In this document: piece by piece, positions 55,370-62,956 of the stretch | Layout of the letters: each line of letters begins with the position of its first letter | Numbering within the stretch: position 1 is the first letter of the stretch | Assembly: GCF_013778455.1 (NCBI RefSeq) | Contig: NZ_JACEHE010000008.1 | Span: 124,001 to 188,000, forward strand | Length of the DNA stretch: 64,000 nt | Source of the DNA: Streptomyces himalayensis subsp. himalayensis | GTDB lineage: Bacteria > Actinomycetota > Actinomycetes > Streptomycetales > Streptomycetaceae | Direction: 5' to 3' | Program-made: the position numbers and the translations under genes | Notes under the pieces: model-generated | Told to the model about the DNA's origin: nothing | Seen by the model: only the letters and a program-made list of their open reading frames with translations | Database searches by the model: none

Positions 55370-55645
55370 TCAGCCTCCGGCGACGGCCGGGATGATCGAG
55401 ACACCGGCGCCGTCCGGCGTGGCGGTCCCCAGGCCGTCCTCGAATCGGACGTCGTCGTCGTTGACGTACACGTTGACGAAGCGGCGCAGCTTGCCCTGGT
55501 CGTCGAGGACGCGCGCGGCGATGCCCGGGTGGTTCTTCTCCAGGGACTCGATGACCTCGGCGAGGGTCGCGCCCTCCGCCGTGACCTCGGCCTGGCCGCC
55601 CGTGTAGGTACGGAGGATCGTCGGGATGCGGACGTTGACGCTCAT
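55370..55645 (-). CDS. metO: Sulfur-carrier protein MetO (MoaD/ThiS/CysO-like)
   Basis: 91 residues, ubiquitin-like beta-grasp, ending in the Gly-Gly (SIIPAVAGG) that is adenylated and made into a thiocarboxylate. Very similar to mycobacterial CysO (VRIPTILRTYTGGQ, RFVNVYVNDDDVRF). In Streptomyces the gene after the thrC-like gene has been described as MetO, donor of sulfur for homocysteine synthesis by MetM; this context matches. GAAGGTG precedes the ATG. No cysM- or mec-like gene is in the window. Confidence 0.9.
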   Translation of the reverse strand: MSVNVRIPTILRTYTGGQAEVTAEGATLAEVIESLEKNHPGIAARVLDDQGKLRRFVNVYVNDDDVRFEDGLGTATPDGAGVSIIPAVAGG

Positions 55646-55711
55646 GCGGTTCACCTTCGGTGGGAGAGCGGGTTGTGGGTACGGGAGCTGATCAGGCGCA
55701 GGCCGGTGGTC

Positions 55712-55737
55712 GGTTGTGCCCACCCTCCCCCATCGCC
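55712..55737. repeat. Fragment of an extragenic repeat
   Basis: GGTTGTGCCCACCCTCCCCC; the reverse complement matches the right half of the nested element at 34751-34826. It lies in the 100-base gap between metM and metO. Confidence 0.5.
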
Positions 55738-55745
55738 TGCTGCCT

Positions 55746-57050
55746 TCAGGCCAGGCCGGCCTCGCGGAAGGCGTCGAGGTTCGGGCGGATCGTCGCGGTC
55801 GGGCCCGTGGTCGGCGCGACGGCGTCCAGCGTCTTGAGGCCGTCGCCCGTGTTGAGGACGACCGTGGTCAGCGACGGGTCCAGGACGCCGTTCTCGATCA
55901 GCTTGCGCGTGACGCCCACGGTCACACCGCCCGCCGTCTCGGCGAAGATGCCCTCCGTACGGGCCAGCAGCTTGATCGCGTCGACGATCTGCTCGTCGTT
56001 CACGTCCTCGACGGCGCCGCCGGTGCGGCGGGCGATGTCCAGGACGTAGGGACCGTCGGCCGGGTTGCCGATGGCGAGGGACTTGGCGATGGTGTCCGGC
56101 TTCTGCGGCTTCACGACGTCGTGGCCGGCCTTGAAGGCCGCCGACACCGGGGAGCAGCCCTCGGCCTGGGCACCGAAGATCTTGTACGGCTTGTCTTCGA
56201 CCAGGCCGAGCTTGATCAGCTCCTGCAGACCCTTGTCGATCTTCGTGAGCTGCGATCCCGAGGCGATCGGGATCACCAGCTGGTCCGGAATCTGCCAGCC
56301 GAGCTGCTCGCAGATCTCGTACGCGAGCGTCTTGGAGCCCTCGCCGTAGTACGGCCGGAGGTTGACGTTGACGAAGCCCCAGCCCTCGCCCAGCGGGTCG
56401 CCGATGAGCTCGGAGCAGAAGCGGTTGACGTCGTCGTAGGTGCCCTCGATGCCGACCAGCTCGCCGCCGTAGACCGCGGCCATGACGACCTTGCCCTGCT
56501 CGAGGTCGTGCGGGATGAACACGCAGGAGCGGAAGCCGGCGCGGGCAGCGGCGGCGCCGACGGCACCGGCCAGGTTGCCCGTCGAGGAGCAGGAGAGCGT
56601 GGTGAAGCCGAAGGCGCGGGCGGCCTCGATGGCCTGGGCGACGACGCGGTCCTTGAAGGAGTGCGTCGGATTACCGGAGTCGTCCTTGATGAACAGGCCG
56701 CCGGTGACGCCGAGTTCACGGGCGAGGTTGTCGGCCTTGACGAGCTTGGTCCAGCCGGGGTTCAGGTTCGGCTTGGTGGCCACGTCCGCGGGGACGGGCA
56801 GCAGCGGTGCGTACCGCCAGAGGTTGTCGGGGCCGGCCTCGATCTGCTTGCGCAGGGCCTCGGGGTCACCGGTCGGCAGGTCGTATGCGACTTCGAGCGG
56901 GCCGAAACAGATCTCGCAGGCGAAGATCGGGCCGAGCGGGAAGCGCTCGCCGCACTCGCGACAGGACAGGGCCGAGGCGGGGCCGAGGTCTACGGCGTTG
57001 TCGTTGTCGACGGCGGTGGTGTCGTTGGTGGCAACAGTCTGCGCAGCCAT
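55746..57050 (-). CDS. metM: Threonine-synthase-like homocysteine synthase MetM
   Basis: 434 residues; usually annotated thrC. A zinc ribbon opens the protein (LSCRECGERFPLGP, FACEICFGPLE); the PLP lysine is in DSGNPTHSFKDRVVAQ; CSSTGNLAGAVGAAAARAG binds phosphate. Fold type II PLP enzymes of this group use O-phosphohomoserine. The gene is preceded by a SAM riboswitch and followed by the sulfur carrier metO. Ordinary threonine synthesis would not call for SAM control; the Streptomyces MetM pathway (O-phosphohomoserine plus MetO thiocarboxylate to homocysteine) does. True ThrC activity cannot be excluded from sequence alone. ATG 57050 chosen; an in-frame ATG at 57074 has its ribosome site too close. 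Confidence 0.85.
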   Translation of the reverse strand: MAAQTVATNDTTAVDNDNAVDLGPASALSCRECGERFPLGPIFACEICFGPLEVAYDLPTGDPEALRKQIEAGPDNLWRYAPLLPVPADVATKPNLNPGWTKLVKADNLARELGVTGGLFIKDDSGNPTHSFKDRVVAQAIEAARAFGFTTLSCSSTGNLAGAVGAAAARAGFRSCVFIPHDLEQGKVVMAAVYGGELVGIEGTYDDVNRFCSELIGDPLGEGWGFVNVNLRPYYGEGSKTLAYEICEQLGWQIPDQLVIPIASGSQLTKIDKGLQELIKLGLVEDKPYKIFGAQAEGCSPVSAAFKAGHDVVKPQKPDTIAKSLAIGNPADGPYVLDIARRTGGAVEDVNDEQIVDAIKLLARTEGIFAETAGGVTVGVTRKLIENGVLDPSLTTVVLNTGDGLKTLDAVAPTTGPTATIRPNLDAFREAGLA

Positions 57051-57079
57051 GGAGGCGAGGCCCTTTCTCCTCATCTTCC

Positions 57080-57102
57080 TCGCGGCGCACTTCGCCGCGA
57101 GA
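57080..57102 (-). promoter_or_regulatory. Expression-platform hairpin of the SAM riboswitch
   Basis: CTCGCGGCG, four bases, then GCGCCGCGAG on the minus strand, directly followed by purine-rich GAGGAAGATGAGGAG. It can act as a terminator or mask ribosome binding. Confidence 0.6.
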
Positions 57103-57228
57103 CGGATTTGGCACCTTCCCTAGCCGGGGCCTCGCGGAAATGATCAACGATGATCGGTACGAGAACCGGCTGGAGGGTTGCCGGGGCTTCAACGGGCCGT
57201 ATCCCTCTGCCCCTCTGGATGAGCGGTA
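57101..57228 (-). promoter_or_regulatory. SAM riboswitch (S-box type) leader of metM
   Basis: On the minus strand the conserved blocks appear in order: CTCATCCAGAGGGGC, then GAGGGATACGGCCCGTTGAA, CCCCGGCAACC, a variable hairpin, and GGTGCCAAATCC. These are the SAM-I family core (GAGGGA...GCCCgaTGAA...CGGCAACC...GGTGCtAAwTCC). Limits are approximate. Confidence 0.9.
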
Positions 57229-57421
57229 TGGCGCCGGGCCGTGTGGGTCCCGGAGCGTTTGTTCGCGCCATGACCCCCGACATGCGATGGTCATCCGCGT
57301 TGTTCAAGACTGTAACCGAAGGCCAGGACAGTTGAGGTAGTCGTCCGAACCGCGAGATGGATCACAGGCCGTGGTCCCAGTGACGGGCCACCGAGTGGTC
57401 CCAGTGAGGGGGCACCAGAAC

Positions 57422-58396
57422 GTGCTGGATGAAGTCGAGCGCTGGCTGAGCACGCGCTCCTGGTCGGTGACCGACCGTCCGCTCCGTCAGCTGATCGCGG
57501 CGAAGCGCGCCACCGGGCAGTCGGTGAGCGTCGTGCTGCCCGCGCTCAACGAGGAAAAGACGGTCGGCGAGATCGTCGCGGTGATCCGCCGCGAGCTGAT
57601 GACCCGGGCCGTGCCCCTCGTCGACGAGCTCGTCGTGATCGATTCCGGTTCGACGGACCGTACGGCGGAGGTCGCCACGGCCGCCGGCGCCCGCGTCGTC
57701 CACCGCGACGAGATACTGCCCCGCATACCCGCGCTTCCCGGCAAGGGCGAGGTGCTGTGGCGCTCGCTGCTGGTCACCAGCGGCGACATCGTCGCCTTCG
57801 TAGACGCGGACCTGAAGGAGTTCTCCGCGGACTTCGTCTCGGGCATCGTGGGCCCGCTGCTCACCGAGCCCGGCGTGGACCTGGTCAAAGCGATGTACGA
57901 CCGCCCGCTGGGCGCCGAGCTCGCAGGTGAGGGGAGTCGCGCAGGTGGCGCGCAGGGCGGCAGGGTCACCGAGCTGATGGCCCGCCCGCTGCTGAACATG
58001 CACTGGCCGCAGCTGGCCGGGTTCGTCCAGCCTCTGGGCGGCGAGTACGCGGCGCGCAGGTCCCTGCTCGAACAGCTGCCGTTCCCCGTCGGATACGGCG
58101 TCGAGCTGGGCATGCTCGTCGACGCCCTCCACCTCGTGGGCCTGGACGCGCTGGCGCAGGTCGATGTCGGCGTGCGCAAGCACCGGCACCAGGACGGGCA
58201 GGCCCTGGGCCGGATGGCGGCCGCGATCTACCGCACGGCGCAGCTGCGCCTGGCCCGCGGCCATCTCGTACGTCCCGTGCTCACCCAGTTCGAGCGCGGC
58301 GAGGACGGATTCGAACCGCGTACGTACTCGGTAGACATCGAGGAGCGTCCTCCGATGGCGGAGATCGCGGAGTACGCGGAGCGGCGCGCGGCGTAA
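57422..58396 (+). CDS. gpgS: Glucosyl-3-phosphoglycerate synthase (GT-A family 81)
   Basis: 324 residues. SVVLPALNEEKTVGEIVAVI, VIDSGSTDRTAEVA and GDIVAFVDADLKEF (metal-binding DxD) are the GpgS set; the GARV..RDEILP and PLGGEYAARR segments also match. Makes glucosyl-3-phosphoglycerate from NDP-glucose and 3-phosphoglycerate. GTG at 57422 (VLDEVERWL) is chosen by similarity to the family start, with GAGGGGG upstream; the frame opens earlier at 57371. Next to the trehalose genes. Confidence 0.88.
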   Translation: MLDEVERWLSTRSWSVTDRPLRQLIAAKRATGQSVSVVLPALNEEKTVGEIVAVIRRELMTRAVPLVDELVVIDSGSTDRTAEVATAAGARVVHRDEILPRIPALPGKGEVLWRSLLVTSGDIVAFVDADLKEFSADFVSGIVGPLLTEPGVDLVKAMYDRPLGAELAGEGSRAGGAQGGRVTELMARPLLNMHWPQLAGFVQPLGGEYAARRSLLEQLPFPVGYGVELGMLVDALHLVGLDALAQVDVGVRKHRHQDGQALGRMAAAIYRTAQLRLARGHLVRPVLTQFERGEDGFEPRTYSVDIEERPPMAEIAEYAERRAA

Positions 58397-58650
58397 CCGC
58401 GTCATGAACATCTGGGTGGTGCGGCCTCTCGCCGCCCGGGCCGGAAGGGTGAGACGCCTTGATCGCGGCGTCTTGGTGCGCTGCTGCCGACCCGGTCAGC
58501 AGGGTGCGGCTGTGCCGCTCCATGAGGGTGGTGGTCGGGCGACAGGTGGGAGGTCGCCGCGTGTGACCGCCGTGTAACCCGTCGCGGCGACCGTATACGG
58601 CCATGGGTCCAGCCGAGTCGCCCGTACGTTTGAGCGTTTCCGGGCCGGGC

Positions 58651-58656
58651 TAAGTT
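58651..58656 (+). promoter_or_regulatory. -10 element of the leaderless otsA promoter
   Basis: TAAGTT, seven bases, ATG at 58664. The gap 58397-58650 shows no gene. Confidence 0.6.
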
Positions 58657-58663
58657 GGGGCGT

Positions 58664-60079
58664 ATGGCTTCCACTCAGGGTGCTCAGATCCTCGTCGCGT
58701 CCAATCGCGGCCCGGTCTCCTACACGCTGGAGGAGGACGGCTCGCTCACCGCCAGGCGCGGCGGTGGCGGTCTGGTGTCGGGCCTGTCGGCGATCGGCCA
58801 CGACGCCGGCGCCGTATGGGTGTGCGCCGCTCTGGGCGACGGCGACCGCGAGGCCGTACGCCGCACGGGCGGCACGCTGGACCCGGCCGACACGGGCGGA
58901 CAGCACGTCCGCATGCTGGGGATCGCGCCGGACGTGTACGACGACGCGTACAACGGCATCGCGAACTCGGTGCTGTGGTTCGTGCACCACATGCTGTACC
59001 AGACGCCGCTGGAGCCCGCCTTCGGCGCGGAGTTCCGGGCGCAGTGGGCCTCCTACGAGGCGTACAACCGGGCCTTCGCCGAGGCGCTGGCGGACGAGGC
59101 CGGGCAGGGCGCGGCCGTGGTGGTGCAGGACTACCACCTGGTACTGGTGCCGGGCATGCTCCGCGAGCTGCGCCCCGATCTCAGGATCGGGCACTTCTCG
59201 CACACGCCGTGGGCGCCCGTCGACTACTTCCGGATGCTGCCCGACGACATCGCGCGAGAGGTGCTGCGAGGCATCCTCGGCGCCGACCGCGCGGCATTCC
59301 TGACCTGGCGCTGGGCGAACGCGTTCACCACCTGCTGTATGGAACTGCTGGGGCCGGACGCCCTGGCCGACACCCGGATCGGCGTCCACGGGCTCGGCGC
59401 GGACGCGGATTTCCTGCGGGAGCGGTCGCGCCAGGAGGACGTCGAGGAGCGCATCGCCGTCCTGCGCGGCCAGGTCGGTCCGGGCCGCAAGACCATCGTC
59501 CGGGTCGACCGCACCGAGCTGTCCAAGAACATCGTCCGTGGCCTTCTCGCCTTCCGGCAGCTTCTTGAGGACCGCCCCGAGTGGCGCGAGCAGGTCGTGC
59601 ACATCGCCATGGCCTACCCGTCACGGCAGGATCTCGCGGTCTACCGGGACTACATGACCGAGGTGCGCCGGGTCACCGACGAGATCAACGCGCAGTACGG
59701 CACGCCTGGCTGGACCCCCGTCCAGCTGCACCTCAAGGACGACTTCGCCCGCTCCCTTGCCGCCTACCGCATCGCCGACGTCGCACTGGTCAACCCCATC
59801 CGGGACGGCATGAACCTGGTCGCCAAGGAGGTCCCGGTCGTCTCCGACGAGGGGTGCGCCCTCGTCCTGTCACGGGAGGCCGGTGCGTACGAGGAGTTGG
59901 GCGAGGACGCGATCACGGTGAACCCGTACGACGTGTCGGGCACGGCCCAGGCGCTCCACGAGGCGCTCACCCTCCCCGACGGCGACCGCATCGAACGAGC
60001 GAAGCGCCTTGCGGCGTCGGCGACGGCCCTGCCCCCGACCCAGTGGTTCCTGGACCAGCTGCACGCGCTGGACACCTGA
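58664..60079 (+). CDS. otsA: Trehalose-6-phosphate synthase
   Basis: 471 residues, GT20 family. VASNRGPVSYT, the Gly-rich RRGGGGLVSGL, VQDYHLVLVPGML (catalytic Asp/His), and VNPIRDGMNLVAKE are the OtsA motifs. Makes trehalose 6-phosphate from NDP-glucose and glucose 6-phosphate. Start fixed by the leaderless -10. Convergent with otsB, which removes the phosphate. Confidence 0.95.
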   Translation: MASTQGAQILVASNRGPVSYTLEEDGSLTARRGGGGLVSGLSAIGHDAGAVWVCAALGDGDREAVRRTGGTLDPADTGGQHVRMLGIAPDVYDDAYNGIANSVLWFVHHMLYQTPLEPAFGAEFRAQWASYEAYNRAFAEALADEAGQGAAVVVQDYHLVLVPGMLRELRPDLRIGHFSHTPWAPVDYFRMLPDDIAREVLRGILGADRAAFLTWRWANAFTTCCMELLGPDALADTRIGVHGLGADADFLRERSRQEDVEERIAVLRGQVGPGRKTIVRVDRTELSKNIVRGLLAFRQLLEDRPEWREQVVHIAMAYPSRQDLAVYRDYMTEVRRVTDEINAQYGTPGWTPVQLHLKDDFARSLAAYRIADVALVNPIRDGMNLVAKEVPVVSDEGCALVLSREAGAYEELGEDAITVNPYDVSGTAQALHEALTLPDGDRIERAKRLAASATALPPTQWFLDQLHALDT

Positions 60080-60092
60080 GCGCCGCCGCGCC

Positions 60093-60136
60093 GCTGTGGG
60101 CAGTCGTTCCGCTGGGGCGGAACGGGTGGGCACAGC
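60093..60136. repeat. Extragenic palindrome, family 2, copy C
   Basis: GCTGTGGGCAGTCGTTCCGC, then GGCGGAACGGGTGGGCACAGC in two pieces around TGG; GTTCCGC pairs with GCGGAAC and the ends TGTGGGCA/TGGGCACA also resemble arms. Sits between otsA and otsB. Confidence 0.8.
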
Positions 60137-60206
60137 GAAACCCCGCGACGGCGGGCACCGTGTAACATCCCCGGGCACCCGCGACGCGGGTGCCCGGACC
60201 GCAAGG

Positions 60207-61058
60207 TCACCCCAGGCGGTCAGCCAACGCCGCCAGGAACCCCGCCACCCCCGCCGGCCCGTCCACCACCACATCGGCCCGACCGGCCAGCTCGGGAACC
60301 TCGGTGCTGCCGCTGCACACGAGCAACCCCGGCACCCCCTCCCCCCGGAGCTTCTCCACGGCCCCGAACGCGGGAAGATCCCCGAGGTCGTCCCCGCAGT
60401 ACAACACGGCCCCGGCCCCCACCTCCCGTACGTACTCGCTCAGCGCCACCCCCTTGTCCATCCCCGGCGGCCGCAGCTCCAGCACGAGCCGCCCGGGCTC
60501 GACGATCAGCCCGTGCCGCGCGGCGAGCTCGGCGAGCGGGGTGCGCAGCACCTCGAGCGTGGCCTGGGGGTCCTCGGCGCGCCGCGTGTGGACGGCGATC
60601 GCGCGGCCCTTCTCCTCGATCCATGTGCCGCGGGAGACGCCGAGCGCGTCCAGGAGCCCGGGCAGTTCGGTGCGGACGGCCGCCACACCCGGAGGCGGGG
60701 CGGGCGCCTGCACGGTACGGGGGACGGCGTCCCAGCGCTCGGCGCCGTAGTGCCCCAGTACGACGAGGTGTTCGAGGCCCGGCGCGTCGCCGAACCCGCC
60801 GTAGCGGACGGCGACATCGGCCGGGCGCCCGGTGATCACCGCCACGGAACACACCTTCGGCGCGAGGGCCGACATGGCCGGGACGGCGTCCGGGTGGGCG
60901 CGCGCCTGCTCGGGGTCGGGCACGATCGGGGCGAGTGTCCCGTCGAAGTCGAGACCGATCACGGCCCGCCCGGGGTGGGCGAGGATCGCCTCGAGACCGT
61001 GGCGGCCCGCGTCGTTCCGGGGAGTCGGCAAGGAGTCCTGCTGGCTGTGGCTGCCCAT
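60207..61058 (-). CDS. otsB: Trehalose-phosphatase
   Basis: 283 residues, HAD superfamily. Motif I GLDFDGTLAPIV, motif II VAVITGRPAD, motif IV YCGDDLGDLPAF; VLGHYGAERW is specific to OtsB. Dephosphorylates trehalose 6-phosphate. ATG at 61058 is placed by a leaderless -10 six bases upstream. Confidence 0.94.
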   Translation of the reverse strand: MGSHSQQDSLPTPRNDAGRHGLEAILAHPGRAVIGLDFDGTLAPIVPDPEQARAHPDAVPAMSALAPKVCSVAVITGRPADVAVRYGGFGDAPGLEHLVVLGHYGAERWDAVPRTVQAPAPPPGVAAVRTELPGLLDALGVSRGTWIEEKGRAIAVHTRRAEDPQATLEVLRTPLAELAARHGLIVEPGRLVLELRPPGMDKGVALSEYVREVGAGAVLYCGDDLGDLPAFGAVEKLRGEGVPGLLVCSGSTEVPELAGRADVVVDGPAGVAGFLAALADRLG

Positions 61059-61064
61059 ACTTCG

Positions 61065-61070
61065 ACCCTA
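61065..61070 (-). promoter_or_regulatory. -10 element of the leaderless otsB promoter
   Basis: TAGGGT on the minus strand, six bases, ATG. Confidence 0.6.
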
Positions 61071-61099
61071 TCCAGCGGGGGCCCCGGGCACCCCTGCCG

Positions 61100-61357
61100 T
61101 CACCGTTCGGTACGGCGGGATTCGCGTATGCGGCGGAGGCGGTTCACCGTGACCGGGTCGTGCGCGAGGGCGCGGGGGTCGTCGAGCAGGGCGTTGAGCA
61201 GCTGGTAGTAGCGGACCGGGACCATGCCGAGCTGCTCCCTTATCGCGCGCTCCTTCGCTCCCGGGGTGGGCCAGGAGCGGCGCTCGAGTGCCAGAACCGC
61301 ACGCTGGCGCTCGGTGAGCTCGCCCGTGTTGCCCTCGCCCATCGCCTCACCGTCCAC
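61100..61357 (-). CDS. DUF3263 domain-containing protein
   Basis: 85 residues: LTERQRAVLALERRSWPTPG then AIREQLGMVPVRYYQLLNAL, the helix-turn-helix-like DUF3263 core found across actinobacteria; function unknown. GTG at 61357 is favoured by a -10 (TACGGT) seven bases upstream; the ATG at 61342 is the alternative, with GTGAGG very close. Confidence 0.85.
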   Translation of the reverse strand: MDGEAMGEGNTGELTERQRAVLALERRSWPTPGAKERAIREQLGMVPVRYYQLLNALLDDPRALAHDPVTVNRLRRIRESRRTER

Positions 61358-61364
61358 GTCTGGC

Positions 61365-61370
61365 ACCGTA
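61365..61370 (-). promoter_or_regulatory. -10 element of the leaderless DUF3263 promoter
   Basis: TACGGT on the minus strand, seven bases, GTG at 61357. Confidence 0.5.
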
Positions 61371-61389
61371 TCGCCCGCCGCCGACACTG

Positions 61390-62655
61390 CTACTCCGCGT
61401 TCTCCGCGGACGCCGCCTCGCGCTGGATCTGGCCCAGGATCGACGCCGGCTTGCCGTTCTTGGTGACGGCCTTGCCGATCTGCTGCTTGATGGCGGCGCT
61501 GACCTGAGCCCAGGACGTCTTGCCGACGGGGTAGAGCTCCGAGTTCGGCAGTTCCTCCAGGAACCCGGCGAGCTGCCGGTCGTCCTTGTCGTCGGACATC
61601 GCGTAGGACGCGGACGTCGTGACGGGCAGCAGGTCGTACTCGTGCGAGAAGGCGAGCACGTTCTTCTCGGAGTAGACGTAGTCGAGGAACGTGCCGATCT
61701 GCTCGCCCCGGCCGTTCTGCTTGAAGGCCATCATCCAGTCGGCGACGCCGATGGTGGCCTTGGACGGGCCGTTCGGCCCGGGCATCGGCACCATGCCGAA
61801 CTTCACGCCCTTCTTGGCAGCCATCTGCATCAGCGTGGGGTGGCCGTTGAGCATGCCGACGTCGCCGCGCGTGAAGGCCGCGAAGGCATGCGCGCGGTTG
61901 AGCTTGCCGGGTGGGGTGGGGCCGGTGAGGTCCTCGCCGACGAGGTCGTCCCGGAGCCAGTCGAAGGTCCTGATGTTCTCGCTCGAGTCGAGGTCGTACG
62001 TGCCGACGTTGTCGGTGTAGCCGGCGCCGCCGCTCAGCAGCCACATCATCGTCTCCGCCTGGGCCTCCTCCGGGCCGAGGGGCAGGGCGTAAGGAATCTT
62101 CACCCCGCGGGACTTGAGCACGCGGGCGGCGGCCTGCAGGTCGGCCCAGCTCTTCGGCGGGGTGATGCCCGCTTCCTTGAAGAGCGTCTTGTTGTAGAAG
62201 AGGAGCCGGGTGGAGGCGGCGAAGGGCATGCCGTACTGGACGCGGTCCACCTCGCCGGCCTCGCTGAGCTGCGGCAGGAAGTCGGCCTGGACGGGTATGG
62301 AGAGCAGGTCGTCGGCGCTGTAGAGCTTGCCGTCCGCGGCGTAGTCGGCGTAGGCGCCGATCTGCGCCATGTCGGGCGCCTTGCCCTCGGCGACCATCTC
62401 CTTGACCTTGCGGTCGACGTCGTTCCAGGAGTAGACGCTGACCTTGACCTTGATGTCCGGGTTCTTGGCCTCGAAGGCCTTGACCAGCTTGTCCCAGTAC
62501 TTCTCGGAGCTGTTCGCGGCCGAGTCGCCGTAGTCGGCGGCCACGAGGGTGAGAGTGACGTTACTGCTGCCCTCGGACGCGCCGCAGGCAGCGAGCGACG
62601 CCGTCATGCCCCATACGGCCACCGCCGCGGTCAGACCCCTCAAGCGACGCTGCAC
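61390..62655 (-). CDS. ABC transporter sugar-binding lipoprotein
   Basis: 421 residues. Basic N terminus and signal segment with lipobox LAAC (about residue 25), then a family 1 extracellular solute-binding domain (VSVYSWNDVDRKVKEMVAEG, then LLFYNKTLFKEAGITPPKSW). No permease or ATPase gene is nearby, so it must work with proteins encoded elsewhere. The divergent neighbour is nagK, and the shared gap has DasR-like sites, so an amino-sugar ligand is inferred. GTG at 62655 chosen (VQRRLRGLTAAVAVWG). Confidence 0.88.
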   Translation of the reverse strand: MQRRLRGLTAAVAVWGMTASLAACGASEGSSNVTLTLVAADYGDSAANSSEKYWDKLVKAFEAKNPDIKVKVSVYSWNDVDRKVKEMVAEGKAPDMAQIGAYADYAADGKLYSADDLLSIPVQADFLPQLSEAGEVDRVQYGMPFAASTRLLFYNKTLFKEAGITPPKSWADLQAAARVLKSRGVKIPYALPLGPEEAQAETMMWLLSGGAGYTDNVGTYDLDSSENIRTFDWLRDDLVGEDLTGPTPPGKLNRAHAFAAFTRGDVGMLNGHPTLMQMAAKKGVKFGMVPMPGPNGPSKATIGVADWMMAFKQNGRGEQIGTFLDYVYSEKNVLAFSHEYDLLPVTTSASYAMSDDKDDRQLAGFLEELPNSELYPVGKTSWAQVSAAIKQQIGKAVTKNGKPASILGQIQREAASAENAE

Positions 62656-62710
62656 AGTTGTTTCCCACCCTTGTGTTCCATGTTGTTCCAGTAGTGCCCT
62701 GTGGCACCTG

Positions 62711-62723
62711 TGAAAGTTTTTCA
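62711..62723. promoter_or_regulatory. TGAAA-N3-TTTCA palindrome upstream of the lipoprotein gene
   Basis: Perfect palindrome TGAAAGTTTTTCA inside CTGTGAAAGTTTTTCATG. It resembles the half-sites of the RpiR-gene palindrome (GTGAAAGATATTTTCG). Confidence 0.5.
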
Positions 62724-62751
62724 TGAGCGCATGTCCCGACTGGCCGAGGGT

Positions 62752-62767
62752 AAGGTCTACACCAATG
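62752..62767. promoter_or_regulatory. DasR-like operator, lipoprotein side
   Basis: AAGGTCTACACCAAT; core GGTCTACACC is 9/10 to GGTCTAGACC. It lies 97 bases from the lipoprotein start. Confidence 0.6.
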
Positions 62768-62894
62768 AGGTAACGCTTCGGAAGCGAGGAGCCCCCGAGG
62801 ACCCCCTCTCCGCGGGACCCGCACGCCGGCCGCACACCGCCCGCACGTTCGCACGACCGAACGCCACCCCCCGCAGGCCCCGGCGATCCAGGGA

Positions 62895-62909
62895 ACTGGA
62901 CCAGACCCC
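62895..62909. promoter_or_regulatory. DasR-like operator, nagK site 1
   Basis: ACTGGACCAGACCCC, core 8/10 to the DasR consensus. Confidence 0.5.
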
Positions 62910-62913
62910 TGCA

Positions 62914-62928
62914 ACTGGACTAGACCTC
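62914..62928. promoter_or_regulatory. DasR-like operator, nagK site 2
   Basis: ACTGGACTAGACCTC, core 9/10 to GGTCTAGACC; a further partial core GGTCTAG follows at 62934. It overlaps the expected -35 region of nagK. Confidence 0.7.
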
Positions 62929-62944
62929 TCGAGGGTCTAGGCGC

Positions 62945-62950
62945 GAGACT
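62945..62950 (+). promoter_or_regulatory. -10-like element of the nagK promoter
   Basis: GAGACT, six bases, GTG at 62957; weak but no Shine-Dalgarno is present. Confidence 0.4.
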
Positions 62951-62956
62951 GTTCCC

